64,000 bases of DNA, taken from contig CANMRV010000011.1 of NCBI GenBank assembly GCA_947500435.1, positions 1-64,000 of the forward strand. Reading direction: 5' to 3'. Source of the stretch: an uncultured Flavobacteriaceae bacterium. Its GTDB lineage: Bacteria; Bacteroidota; Bacteroidia; Flavobacteriales; Flavobacteriaceae. Below the pieces are notes generated by a model, which was given only the letters and a program-made list of their open reading frames with translations, had not been told where the DNA came from and made no database searches. Made by a program: the position numbers and the translations under genes. Positions 30,099 through 39,333 of this stretch are shown piece after piece. The stretch's first letter is position 1, and each line of letters opens with the position of its first letter.

Positions 30099-31464
30099 TT
30101 TTACCTTAAGTCTTTGTCCCGACTGCTTACGTCGTGTTGACGCAAAAATCGTTTTTGAAAACGACAAGGTGTATATGCTGAAAAACTGTAAAGAACACGG
30201 CAGAAGTAAGGTCTTAATTGCAGATGATATTGAGTACTACAAGAATATTCGTAACTACAATAAAGCTTCAGAATATCCGAAAACTTTCAATACTAAAACC
30301 GATTATGGCTGTCCATATGATTGTGGGTTGTGTCCTGACCATGAGCAGCATTCTTGCTTGACTGTAGTAGAAGTTACTGACCGTTGTAATTTGACTTGCC
30401 CCACCTGTTATGCGGGTTCTTCCCCAACGTATGGAAGACATCGAACTCTAGAGGAAATCAAAAAGATGTTGGATGTGATTGTCAAAAATGAAGGTGAACC
30501 CGACGTCGTTCAAATTAGTGGTGGCGAACCTACAATTCATCCTCAGTTTTTTGAGATTATGGATTACGCCAAATCACTACCTATTCGTCATTTGATGGTC
30601 AATACGAACGGAATCAAAATCGCCAAAGATTTTGCATTCGCGGAAAAACTAGCAACCTATGCCCCTGACTTTGAAGTTTACCTACAGTTTGACTCTCTCG
30701 ACAACAAAATTTTACAAACCCTACGCGGAGCTGATTTAGCCGACACACGCTTAAAGGCCATCGAAAACCTAAACAAAATCAATCTTTCAACCACACTGGT
30801 AGTAACCTTGCAAAAAGGATTAAACGACCACGAAATGGGAGATACTATTGACTTCGCTCTAAAACAAAAATGCATTCGTGGAGTGACTTTTCAGCCCACC
30901 CAAATTGCAGGTCGTTTGGAGAACTTCGAAGTTGATGAGAATCGAATTACGCTAACAGAAGTCCGGAGAAATATATTAGAACAGTCTCCGATATTTGAAG
31001 CTGATGATTTGATTCCGGTTCCTTGTAACCCTGATGCATTGGTGATGGCATATGCCTTGAAATTGGGAGATGAGGTGAGTCCTTTAACGCGGTATATCAA
31101 CCCTGATGATTTGCTAAATGAAGGAAAGAACACCATCATATACGAGCAAGATGAGCAATTGCATGGTAAGATGATTGAGCTTTTCAGTACTGGTAATTCC
31201 GTAGAAAAGGCTTCTGAAAATTTGAAAAGCATAATGTGTTGTCTTCCTGAAATCGATGCTCCAGAATTGGGCTATGACAATCTCTTTCGAATTATCATTA
31301 TGCAATTTATAGATGCGCATAATTTTGATGTGCGAGCTATCAAAAAGTCTTGTGTCCATATCGTGAATAAGGACTATAAGATTATTCCTTTTGAGACAAT
31401 GAATTTGTTTTATCGTGATGATAAGATTGAACGATTAAAAGAGTTGCAAGAAGAAGCCTTATGA
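30070..31464 (+). CDS. Radical SAM protein (Tes/MJ0619-like)
   Basis: This 464-residue protein has an N-terminal CPDC zinc-type motif, YGCPYDCGLCPDHEQHSC near residue 78, and the radical SAM cluster site CNLTCPTC near residue 107, followed by the SAM-binding GGEPT. The extra N-terminal Cys motifs match the MJ0619 family, which includes the archaeal tetraether lipid synthase. A role in joining or alkylating lipid chains is plausible beside an Lgt-like protein; the product is unknown. Confidence 0.75.
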   Translation: MPERNYTYYDFTLSLCPDCLRRVDAKIVFENDKVYMLKNCKEHGRSKVLIADDIEYYKNIRNYNKASEYPKTFNTKTDYGCPYDCGLCPDHEQHSCLTVVEVTDRCNLTCPTCYAGSSPTYGRHRTLEEIKKMLDVIVKNEGEPDVVQISGGEPTIHPQFFEIMDYAKSLPIRHLMVNTNGIKIAKDFAFAEKLATYAPDFEVYLQFDSLDNKILQTLRGADLADTRLKAIENLNKINLSTTLVVTLQKGLNDHEMGDTIDFALKQKCIRGVTFQPTQIAGRLENFEVDENRITLTEVRRNILEQSPIFEADDLIPVPCNPDALVMAYALKLGDEVSPLTRYINPDDLLNEGKNTIIYEQDEQLHGKMIELFSTGNSVEKASENLKSIMCCLPEIDAPELGYDNLFRIIIMQFIDAHNFDVRAIKKSCVHIVNKDYKIIPFETMNLFYRDDKIERLKELQEEAL

Positions 31465-31661
31465 ATTTAAACATGTTTTCTTTAGAAATTTATATAAGTG
31501 ACATGGCCGGTGCTGGCTTTATGGTGCTCTTATTAGTTCCTGTTTTATTGCTAATAGCTATCATTTTAGCAATAGCAAAACAGAATAAGGCAGCTAAAAA
31601 AGTTTTGATAGCAGCGGGTATTTGTACCTTAATCGGGGCTGGGCTTTGTGGATTGGGGTAA
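31461..31661 (+). CDS. Small membrane protein, copy 1
   Basis: This 66-residue protein has two hydrophobic helices (around residues 15-40 and 48-65). It overlaps the radical SAM gene by 4 bp (ATGA), so it is co-translated. It resembles the next small gene in layout and may be a duplicate. Function unknown. Confidence 0.65.
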   Translation: MNLNMFSLEIYISDMAGAGFMVLLLVPVLLLIAIILAIAKQNKAAKKVLIAAGICTLIGAGLCGLG

Positions 31662-31681
31662 TATAAAATTTACTAAATGTA

Positions 31682-31888
31682 ATGGGTAATTTAATTCCTT
31701 TGGAAGTCGGAAATTTAGATGGAATCGTAGTTCTGATTGTTTTGGTAATGTTCGGCCCTGCTCTATTATTGCTTATTATAGGTGTGGTACTTAGAAAAAA
31801 GAATCTGAAAGCTGCCAAAGTGTTTTATATTTTGGCAGGTATTTGTCTTCTGGTAAGTTTAGGTATTTGTGGTGGCTTAATGGCATAA
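31682..31888 (+). CDS. Small membrane protein, copy 2
   Basis: This 68-residue protein has two hydrophobic helices separated by a short basic loop (LRKKNLKAAK), like its upstream neighbour (AKQNKAAKK). It is probably in the same operon, 20 bp downstream. Function unknown. Confidence 0.65.
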   Translation: MGNLIPLEVGNLDGIVVLIVLVMFGPALLLLIIGVVLRKKNLKAAKVFYILAGICLLVSLGICGGLMA

Positions 31889-31899
31889 TTTTAAATATT

Positions 31900-34308
31900 C
31901 TATATCCTTCTTCTTTCGTCCAACCGTTTTGTTTTTTTGTTGCCACTGATGCGTGTATTCCCAAATTTATAGCGAAAGCCTAAAGTTAGTAGTCTATTTT
32001 CTGGGCGATATAAAGTAGAATTATTTTGATTTAGATATTGACGATAGGTAAATTGATTCCCTTGATTAAAAATATCTTGCACCCCCAATGAAAGACTGGC
32101 ATTTTTATTCCAAAATGTTTTTCTCAAACGCAAGTCCAAATTATTATATGGATCTGTCTTGGAGTTTCCTCTTGTTCTAGGGCCATAAAATCCGATATTC
32201 AACTCTGCTACCAAACTTCGGTTTTGTAACAAAAAAAAGCTATTGTTTAAACGAATAAAACCAGTCCATATGGTATTTCTTAAAACTTGCCCAGAATCAA
32301 GGTCTCTAAAACGTTCCTCATTATTGAAAGTTGACAAAAACATATTTACTTGCCAGGTTTTCGAAATGTCTTTGTTTATCGTAAAATCAATTCCATAACC
32401 TACGTTTGCCTCAAGATTAGCACTTATAAAACGCAATATGTTATTTTCATTGTCTTGAAAAGCTTGCTCTCTAAATGGGTTTTTCCATTTTAAAAAAAAG
32501 AATGAAAGCGTATAATCACGGTCGAAGGTATATTCAGTTGCAAGCCAATTACGTATTCCTGGCAACAAATCAGGGTTGCCTTCTATTACTGAATTATTGC
32601 TTATAAATTGCTGAAATGGGTTGATTTTATCATATCGAGGTCTTTGTATTCTTCGATAATAGGTGAATTGGAATTGATGTTTTCTGCTAGGTGTATATTG
32701 CAAGGAAAACTGGGGAAAGAATTCTAGATAGGAAGTTTCCGTTGGTGCCGTCCCCGTATCTAATTCGCCTTTGGTTTCTGTATATTCTGCTCTTATTCCT
32801 GTTTTCAAACTCCACAAATCCCACTCTCTATTAAAACTAGTATGGACGGCGTAGATAGATTCGTCGTAGTTAAATATTCCCGTCTCAGTAGGGTTGATTC
32901 CTGGTTGACTTCTATCAAATCCATTCTGTGAAATGTCACTTTCAGAATTAATTCCAGCGTAGCGAAGCCCCGTTTCAAAATATGAGGACTTACCGAGAGG
33001 GGTAATATAATCTGTTTGAATACTGAATAAATTGATTTTCTGATGAGATTGGGTCGTAAAATCATTATTTCCGGTTTGAGCTCCATTGACATCAAAAAAA
33101 TCGGTATCTAAATCCTGATCTCTTTTCGAAACATAATAGGTATAGTGACTCCCAAAGGAAATTTCGGCCCCTTTCTTTTTTAGCCTATGTATCCAATCTG
33201 CATAAAAAGAGGTGTTGAGCTGCTCTTGATTAGAATCATTCATGGTATTAAAACTTGATAGCAATCTGTCATCCATGTCATCAATCACTGTTTCATTGTC
33301 AGAATACTCATTTACATGTGGATTAAACACATTAATCGTAGATATACTGAGCACATTTTTCTCGTTAATTTCAAAATCTAAAAAAGCATTTAAGTTGTGC
33401 CTTTTTCTACGGGTAATCAGGTCTCGATTTGCGGTCCAAACAGACGTAGGTACATTATTTTCCGAAAAAAATGTAATGTCCGTATAGCGCTGAATTCCCT
33501 TGTCATTACCAAAACTATAGTTTGCCGAAAAGCTTGTTTTTTTTCCTTTAAAAAAATGATCTGTACCGAAGGTGTTCTTTGCAAAAACACCTTGGGTAAA
33601 ATTGTTGAAAACTGCCCCATTATACCCAGCCACCAAGGTCTTTTTCATCTTAATATCAATCAACATTCCACCTTCAGCGCTATACTTTAAAGGAGGACTG
33701 GTAATCACTTCAATAGCCTCAACGTTGCTTGCTGATGAACCTGAAAGTAAGTTGATGATATCCGATTCGGGTATATTTACCTTTCTGCCGTTAATTAGAA
33801 TTCCAATATCTCTGTTCCCTTTAATTGTAAGTACCCCATTAACAACATTTACAGTTGGGGTTTGTTGTAGAAGCTCCCAAATATTACCATCGGCAACCGC
33901 TGTGTTTTCAACATTAAAGACCAAACGATCTACTTTTCGCTCTAGTCTTGGTTTTTCATAAGTAACCACAACCTCATCAAGCTCTTGTGATTCTGCTATA
34001 GTTAGGACCCCAATATCTAAATCCGAAGAAATATTAATTGATTTGAGTTCAGAAAAACTTTCAATATACCTCGCTTTAAGAAGGTATTTCCCTTTAGCAA
34101 TGCTATTGAAAACAAACGCTCCTTTATCATCAGCAGAAGTTCCATTTACAATGGTGGAATCGGAGGTCTTTAACAACAGAATATTGGCGAAAACAATAGG
34201 GTTTTCATTCTGATCGAGAACGCGTCCAGCGACCTTGTATTCCTGTGAAAATGAACTGGTTGAAATATAAAATAGTATGAAAAGAAAAATGTGGGATTCT
34301 TTCATCAA
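31900..34308 (-). CDS. TonB-dependent-receptor-like outer membrane barrel protein
   Basis: This 802-residue protein has a signal peptide, a carboxypeptidase-regulatory-like Ig domain (residues about 25-105), a plug-like segment (LVFNVENTAV to KVNIPESDI) and a long beta-barrel with many aromatic strands, ending in a basic tail. It matches the Bacteroidota outer-membrane beta-barrel family related to TonB receptors. Its substrate is unknown. Confidence 0.88.
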   Translation of the reverse strand: MMKESHIFLFILFYISTSSFSQEYKVAGRVLDQNENPIVFANILLLKTSDSTIVNGTSADDKGAFVFNSIAKGKYLLKARYIESFSELKSINISSDLDIGVLTIAESQELDEVVVTYEKPRLERKVDRLVFNVENTAVADGNIWELLQQTPTVNVVNGVLTIKGNRDIGILINGRKVNIPESDIINLLSGSSASNVEAIEVITSPPLKYSAEGGMLIDIKMKKTLVAGYNGAVFNNFTQGVFAKNTFGTDHFFKGKKTSFSANYSFGNDKGIQRYTDITFFSENNVPTSVWTANRDLITRRKRHNLNAFLDFEINEKNVLSISTINVFNPHVNEYSDNETVIDDMDDRLLSSFNTMNDSNQEQLNTSFYADWIHRLKKKGAEISFGSHYTYYVSKRDQDLDTDFFDVNGAQTGNNDFTTQSHQKINLFSIQTDYITPLGKSSYFETGLRYAGINSESDISQNGFDRSQPGINPTETGIFNYDESIYAVHTSFNREWDLWSLKTGIRAEYTETKGELDTGTAPTETSYLEFFPQFSLQYTPSRKHQFQFTYYRRIQRPRYDKINPFQQFISNNSVIEGNPDLLPGIRNWLATEYTFDRDYTLSFFFLKWKNPFREQAFQDNENNILRFISANLEANVGYGIDFTINKDISKTWQVNMFLSTFNNEERFRDLDSGQVLRNTIWTGFIRLNNSFFLLQNRSLVAELNIGFYGPRTRGNSKTDPYNNLDLRLRKTFWNKNASLSLGVQDIFNQGNQFTYRQYLNQNNSTLYRPENRLLTLGFRYKFGNTRISGNKKTKRLDERRRI

Positions 34309-34500
34309 AGGGACAATCTCCTCAAATGTAACATATTAATGCTGAAATATCTTACGAAAATTGTACTGTTTATCGATTTTTTATCGTTAATAAAACCGTA
34401 ATAGACTTGCATTTGATCAAGATCTAATTCCTTTTGAATTTACATTATCTTTGCAGCGCTAAATACCCAAGTATTTTGTTATTTCTGAGGAAGAGAATTT

Positions 34501-36297
34501 ATGAAGCATATTAGAAATTTCTGTATTATCGCTCACATTGACCATGGTAAAAGTACTTTGGCGGATCGCCTATTGGATTTTACCGGAGCAGTTACAGATC
34601 GTGAAAAGAAGGAGCAGCTACTTGATAGTATGGATTTAGAGCGCGAACGAGGCATTACTATTAAGAGTCATGCTATACAGATGGAGTATACATACCAGGG
34701 TCAAGAATATGTTTTGAATTTGATTGACACTCCTGGTCATGTTGATTTTTCTTATGAAGTTTCACGTTCAATTGCTGCATGTGAAGGTGCGCTTTTAGTG
34801 GTCGATGCTGCACAGAGTATTCAAGCACAGACCATTTCTAATTTGTATTTGGCCCTCGAAAATGATTTGGAAATCATTCCAGTTCTGAATAAAGTTGATT
34901 TGCCTAGTGCCAATCCCGAAGAAGTTACCGATGATATTGTTGATCTTTTAGGTTGCGATGCTGAGGAAGTTATTCCGGCAAGTGCAAAAACGGGTATCGG
35001 AATTGAGGACATACTCAATGCCATCATCGAGCGTATTCCACCGCCAGAAGGTAATCTTGATGAATCATTACAAGCGCTTGTTTTTGATTCAGTTTACAAT
35101 CCTTTTCGAGGAGTGGAGACTTATTTTAGAGTTATCAATGGGGAAATCAAAAAAGGACAAAAGATAAAATTCGTTGCCACGGATAAAGATTATTTTGCCG
35201 ACGAAGTAGGAACCCTAAAGTTGACACAGGAAATCAAACAGAGTGTTAAAGCAGGTGATGTAGGCTATTTGATAACAGGAATAAAAGATGCCCGAGAAGT
35301 AAAGGTTGGTGATACCATTACGGATGCTGCAAACCCCACAAAAAATCCTATTGGAGGTTTTGAGGATGTAAAGCCGATGGTTTTTGCTGGAATTTATCCG
35401 GTCGATACAGATGAATTTGAGGAGTTACGTGCATCCATGGAGAAATTACAATTGAATGACGCTTCCTTGGTTTTTGCACCAGAAAGTAGTGCAGCTCTAG
35501 GTTTCGGATTTCGTTGCGGTTTTCTAGGGATGCTTCATATGGAAATCATTCAAGAACGCTTGGAGCGAGAGTTCAACATGACCGTAATTACTACGGTACC
35601 CAACGTAAGTTACCATGCTTTTACACGTAAAAATCCGGATACTCCTCTAATCGTAAATAATCCTACAGATTTACCAGACCCTTCAAGCATAGATAGAGTT
35701 GAGGAACCTTATATCAAAGCAACCATAATTACCAAATCAGATTTTGTGGGTAATGTGATGTCTTTATGTATAGAAAAAAGAGGGCAAATCACGAATCAGA
35801 CCTATCTTACTACGGAGCGTGTCGAATTGAATTTTGATATGCCTTTGGCTGAAATCGTCTTTGATTTTTATGACCGTTTGAAAACTGTTTCAAAAGGCTA
35901 TGCTTCATTTGATTATACTCCTATTGGGATGCGAACTTCCAAATTAGTTCGTGTTGATATATTATTAAATGCACAACCTGTTGACGCACTTTCTGCCTTA
36001 ATTCATGCCGATAACGCAGTAACCATTGGTAAAAAAATGTGTGAAAAGCTGAAAGAATTGATTCCGAGGCAGCAATTCGATATTCCAATCCAGGCTGCTA
36101 TTGGGGCGAAAATCATTTCTCGGGAAACTACAAAAGCACTTCGAAAAGATGTTACTGCCAAGTGCTATGGAGGTGATATTTCCCGTAAACGTAAACTCCT
36201 TGAAAAGCAGAAAAAAGGTAAAAAACGTATGCGCCAAGTAGGAAATGTTGAAGTGCCGCAAGAAGCATTTATGGCAGTATTGAAGTTAAATGACTAG
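34501..36297 (+). CDS. lepA: Elongation factor 4
   Basis: This 598-residue GTPase has G1 AHIDHGKSTLADRLL, G3 DTPGHVDF, G4 NKVDLP, and the LepA-specific C-terminal domain (FMAVLKLND end). It back-translocates or rescues ribosomes under stress. Length is standard. Confidence 0.97.
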   Translation: MKHIRNFCIIAHIDHGKSTLADRLLDFTGAVTDREKKEQLLDSMDLERERGITIKSHAIQMEYTYQGQEYVLNLIDTPGHVDFSYEVSRSIAACEGALLVVDAAQSIQAQTISNLYLALENDLEIIPVLNKVDLPSANPEEVTDDIVDLLGCDAEEVIPASAKTGIGIEDILNAIIERIPPPEGNLDESLQALVFDSVYNPFRGVETYFRVINGEIKKGQKIKFVATDKDYFADEVGTLKLTQEIKQSVKAGDVGYLITGIKDAREVKVGDTITDAANPTKNPIGGFEDVKPMVFAGIYPVDTDEFEELRASMEKLQLNDASLVFAPESSAALGFGFRCGFLGMLHMEIIQERLEREFNMTVITTVPNVSYHAFTRKNPDTPLIVNNPTDLPDPSSIDRVEEPYIKATIITKSDFVGNVMSLCIEKRGQITNQTYLTTERVELNFDMPLAEIVFDFYDRLKTVSKGYASFDYTPIGMRTSKLVRVDILLNAQPVDALSALIHADNAVTIGKKMCEKLKELIPRQQFDIPIQAAIGAKIISRETTKALRKDVTAKCYGGDISRKRKLLEKQKKGKKRMRQVGNVEVPQEAFMAVLKLND

Positions 36298-36421
36298 GTT
36301 CAGGCCATTTGTAGTGCATTTTTCCGAAATCAGGACAACTTTTTAACAGCCTTCTTTTACATAAAGGTCATAATTGGATTACTTTTGCGGTTGTATTTAA
36401 CCTAAAAAGTCTCACGCCCCG

Positions 36422-36655
36422 ATGACAACCTACATTGCCCAATTTACGGCGAAACACCGTATTATTCAGATTGAACAAAACTCCATTTTTACTTGGCGCC
36501 AAGAAAGCGGTGAAATTGACGATGCCCTACTAGAAGATAAAATCAAAAGAGAATCTGCAATCCACTTTTATCAATTAGTGGCGGGTAAAGATTATCCCAT
36601 TGTACAAGATGATATTCGAATTACCGTTTGGAAAACGCTGCCTTTTAATGGTTAG
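36422..36655 (+). CDS. Small unknown protein
   Basis: This 77-residue protein starts MTTYIAQFTAKHRI. It has an alternating polar/aliphatic pattern with no signal or membrane segment. No family is recognised. It stands alone between lepA and a lipoprotein gene. Confidence 0.5.
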   Translation: MTTYIAQFTAKHRIIQIEQNSIFTWRQESGEIDDALLEDKIKRESAIHFYQLVAGKDYPIVQDDIRITVWKTLPFNG

Positions 36656-36711
36656 GTCAGGCCTGATGAGCTTATTTATTGTATGCCTAGCAAATAATCA
36701 TAGAAAGGGCG

Positions 36712-36978
36712 CTATTTTCTTCTACAAGTAACACCTTCTAGATTGGGATCGTTATCTGGGTTAGCTTCCACCGCGCGAACCAAGTCCTCTAGCGAAGCCC
36801 CATTTTCGTTCTCTATAACTTCGCCGTCAACTACAAAATTCCCATTCTCTTCACAAACATCAATAGACTCCGCTTCGTTGCTACAAACGTAACAATTTTC
36901 ACTTACGTTATCTTTCTTACATGATGCAAGTATTCCAATTAAAATAATAGTCGCCAAAAAATTTTTACCTCTATTCAT
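36712..36978 (-). CDS. Small Cys-containing lipoprotein
   Basis: The protein is 88 residues if it starts at MNRGKNFLATIILIGILASCKK, which gives a proper lipobox (LASC); an in-frame ATG 24 bases upstream is less likely. The mature part is acidic with four Cys (CYVCS, DVC, VTC). Function unknown. Confidence 0.65.
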   Translation of the reverse strand: MNRGKNFLATIILIGILASCKKDNVSENCYVCSNEAESIDVCEENGNFVVDGEVIENENGASLEDLVRAVEANPDNDPNLEGVTCRRK

Positions 36979-37168
36979 AATCAAAGTTTTTAAGATTTTC
37001 AAACTCCTAAGAATTCTTGAGATAAATGTATATTGTGAATTGATGCTGTGAAATACCCAGAAGATTGTATTTTCTACTACTGGTTTCCCCTTAGAGGTTT
37101 TCTACTTGTTTACTGCGATAGTGGAATAGGGCCTTAGATAGAACGGGCATTTCAGAAGAAAGTTCGTT

Positions 37169-39028
37169 TCAATTTTCAGTTTGTGGAGTCTGAGTATTTA
37201 GTACTTCAACGTCAAAAGCTTTGCCCAAATAGACCAATTTGTAGCCCTCTTGAATATCTCCAAACTCTTGGTTAAATGAACTAATGATTTTTAAATCCCC
37301 TTGATCATCCTTCAAAAATAATGGGATAATATCTTCATCTGAATTTGTAATTTCAATAAGACCTTGATAGTGCTTCGTATCACTTAAATCAATTTCTTGA
37401 ATCGCCGGGTATTTTCTTGTTGCCTCCATCAGTTTCATAAAATCATCCGTATGCGAGAACAAACCTTCTTTAGGGTTATTCTCTGGGTCATTCATTTCAT
37501 CTGAGCTTACCAAACGAAATGAGCCGTGCTCTCCAAACTGCTTTTCAAACTTTTTGATAGCATAACTGTTAATCTCTGCATTTCCCGTAAGGGACATTAA
37601 ATACCCAATATCACTAAGTTCGATATTGTCTTCCAATGAATCGGAATAAATATTTGCAGAAAAGGCTTCCAATCCCAATTTTTTCGCCTTATTTATGTTG
37701 TTTTGATTACTATCAACGAGCACTACATGACGGTTATTTTTTTGCAAATAATCGCCCATTAAACGAGAAAACTTCGAGGCCCCAACAATAAGAATACCTT
37801 CCGATTTAGTTAAGAAGACCCCAACCATTTTAGCAAAAAGTCTAGCGGTGGTCGCATTCAACAAAACTGTACCTAAAACAATCATAAAAACTAAAGGCGT
37901 AATATATTCGGCACCAACTTCACCCTGTTTCAAAAGCTTTGAGCCAAATAATGAGGCGATACCTGCCGCCACAATTCCTCTTGGGCCTACCCAACCTATA
38001 AAAAGCTTTTCATTAAACTTTAAATTCGAGTTCATTGAGCTAAGAAATACCCCTAAAGGACGAATTACAAAAACAATAACTCCAAATAATGCTGCGGTCT
38101 TCCAGTTAAAAATCAATTCAAGATCACTCATATTGATGTTCGCAGCGAGTAAAATGAATAAAATAGAAATGAGCAAAATGCTCAAGGATTCCTTGAAATA
38201 TAAAAGCTCCTTAATATTCGGAAGTTCTTTGTTCCCCATAACCATTCCCATAACTACGACAGCCAAAAGACCTGATTCATGGGCAAAAGCGTCTGACATG
38301 ACAAACACAAGAAGAACTGTAGAAAGGGAGGCTACATTCAGCAAATAATGAGGAATAAAATTCTTCTTAATCAAAAATGTAAGGGCATGGGCGAAAGTGA
38401 ATCCGAAAGTGAATCCGAAAAGTAGAATCTTTCCAAATTCGATTAAAGCTGTAATCGTATAAGCCTTTCCTTCCCCCACACTAATAAACTCAAAAACCAA
38501 AACTGCTACCAAAGCTCCGATGGGATCGATTAAAATACCTTCCCATTTAAGTACTGCTGAAATATCCTTTTTAAGGGGAATATTTCTCAAAATAGGTGTA
38601 ATTACCGTAGGACCGGTAACAATTATCAAAGCAGAGAACAAGAAAGAAATCTGCCAGCTCAGTCCGAAAATATAATGGGCGGCAATTCCAGCTCCAAAAA
38701 AAGTAACGACTGAACCCAATGTTATCAATTTGGTGATTACCGGCCCAACGTTTCGAATTTCGGAACGCTTTAAGGTAAGGCCACCTTCAAAAAGTATAAT
38801 GCTAATCGCCAGGGAAACGAAGTAATACAGTGCATCTCCAGGAAAAAGCCCTTTTTCGCCATTCCAAACTGGCTCAATTAACTTGTGTCCATCCTCGGTA
38901 TACATCGATGCAATTGGGCCAACCAGTAACCCAATTAAAATCAGTGGAAGAATCGCAGGCAATTTCAAACGCCATGCAAACCATTGTGCTACGATTCCTA
39001 AAATGATAATTCCCGCTAACTCAACCAT
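37169..39028 (-). CDS. CPA1-type cation:proton antiporter with TrkA-N domain
   Basis: This 619-residue protein has about 12 membrane helices in residues 1-395, with conserved DPIGALVAV and GPRGIVAAGIASLF motifs of Na+/H+ antiporters. A TrkA-N Rossmann domain (ILIVGASKFSRLMGDYL, near residue 415) and a C-terminal regulatory domain follow. It exchanges Na+ or K+ for protons under NAD-type control. It is divergent from the SulP gene. Confidence 0.88.
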   Translation of the reverse strand: MVELAGIIILGIVAQWFAWRLKLPAILPLILIGLLVGPIASMYTEDGHKLIEPVWNGEKGLFPGDALYYFVSLAISIILFEGGLTLKRSEIRNVGPVITKLITLGSVVTFFGAGIAAHYIFGLSWQISFLFSALIIVTGPTVITPILRNIPLKKDISAVLKWEGILIDPIGALVAVLVFEFISVGEGKAYTITALIEFGKILLFGFTFGFTFAHALTFLIKKNFIPHYLLNVASLSTVLLVFVMSDAFAHESGLLAVVVMGMVMGNKELPNIKELLYFKESLSILLISILFILLAANINMSDLELIFNWKTAALFGVIVFVIRPLGVFLSSMNSNLKFNEKLFIGWVGPRGIVAAGIASLFGSKLLKQGEVGAEYITPLVFMIVLGTVLLNATTARLFAKMVGVFLTKSEGILIVGASKFSRLMGDYLQKNNRHVVLVDSNQNNINKAKKLGLEAFSANIYSDSLEDNIELSDIGYLMSLTGNAEINSYAIKKFEKQFGEHGSFRLVSSDEMNDPENNPKEGLFSHTDDFMKLMEATRKYPAIQEIDLSDTKHYQGLIEITNSDEDIIPLFLKDDQGDLKIISSFNQEFGDIQEGYKLVYLGKAFDVEVLNTQTPQTEN

Positions 39029-39333
39029 ATCTAACTCTTCTGTCGAAAAATAAACAATTTTAAACTAACATTTATCATCGAAAACACTAAGTTTTTTTAA
39101 TAAATATTATGCTATCTTCCCGCTCTGTTTGTGGCTAGCATCATACAGCCTTTTAAAACCATTTGGTTTGGCTTTACATTTTCACCTCCACTTCGGGTCA
39201 ATGTATTTGAAACCAAACGAATTGGTCATTTTTTTTGAGGCAAAACCGGTGTTACTAAATGTTGGAGAAAAAATGCAGCCAAGGAGAGACAGATTCAAAA
39301 TTGTATGTTTTACAAGCCCAAATAGTTAAATAA
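39029..39333. other. Intergenic region between divergent antiporter and SulP genes
   Basis: This 305-bp gap should hold both divergent promoters. I see only AT-rich sequence, with no clear consensus promoter, hairpin or repeat. A 66-codon ORF at 39129-39329 looks spurious. Confidence 0.5.

Noticed and set aside
39129..39329. 66-codon open frame between antiporter and SulP genes
   Set aside because: No family, no start context, probably by chance in a divergent promoter region.
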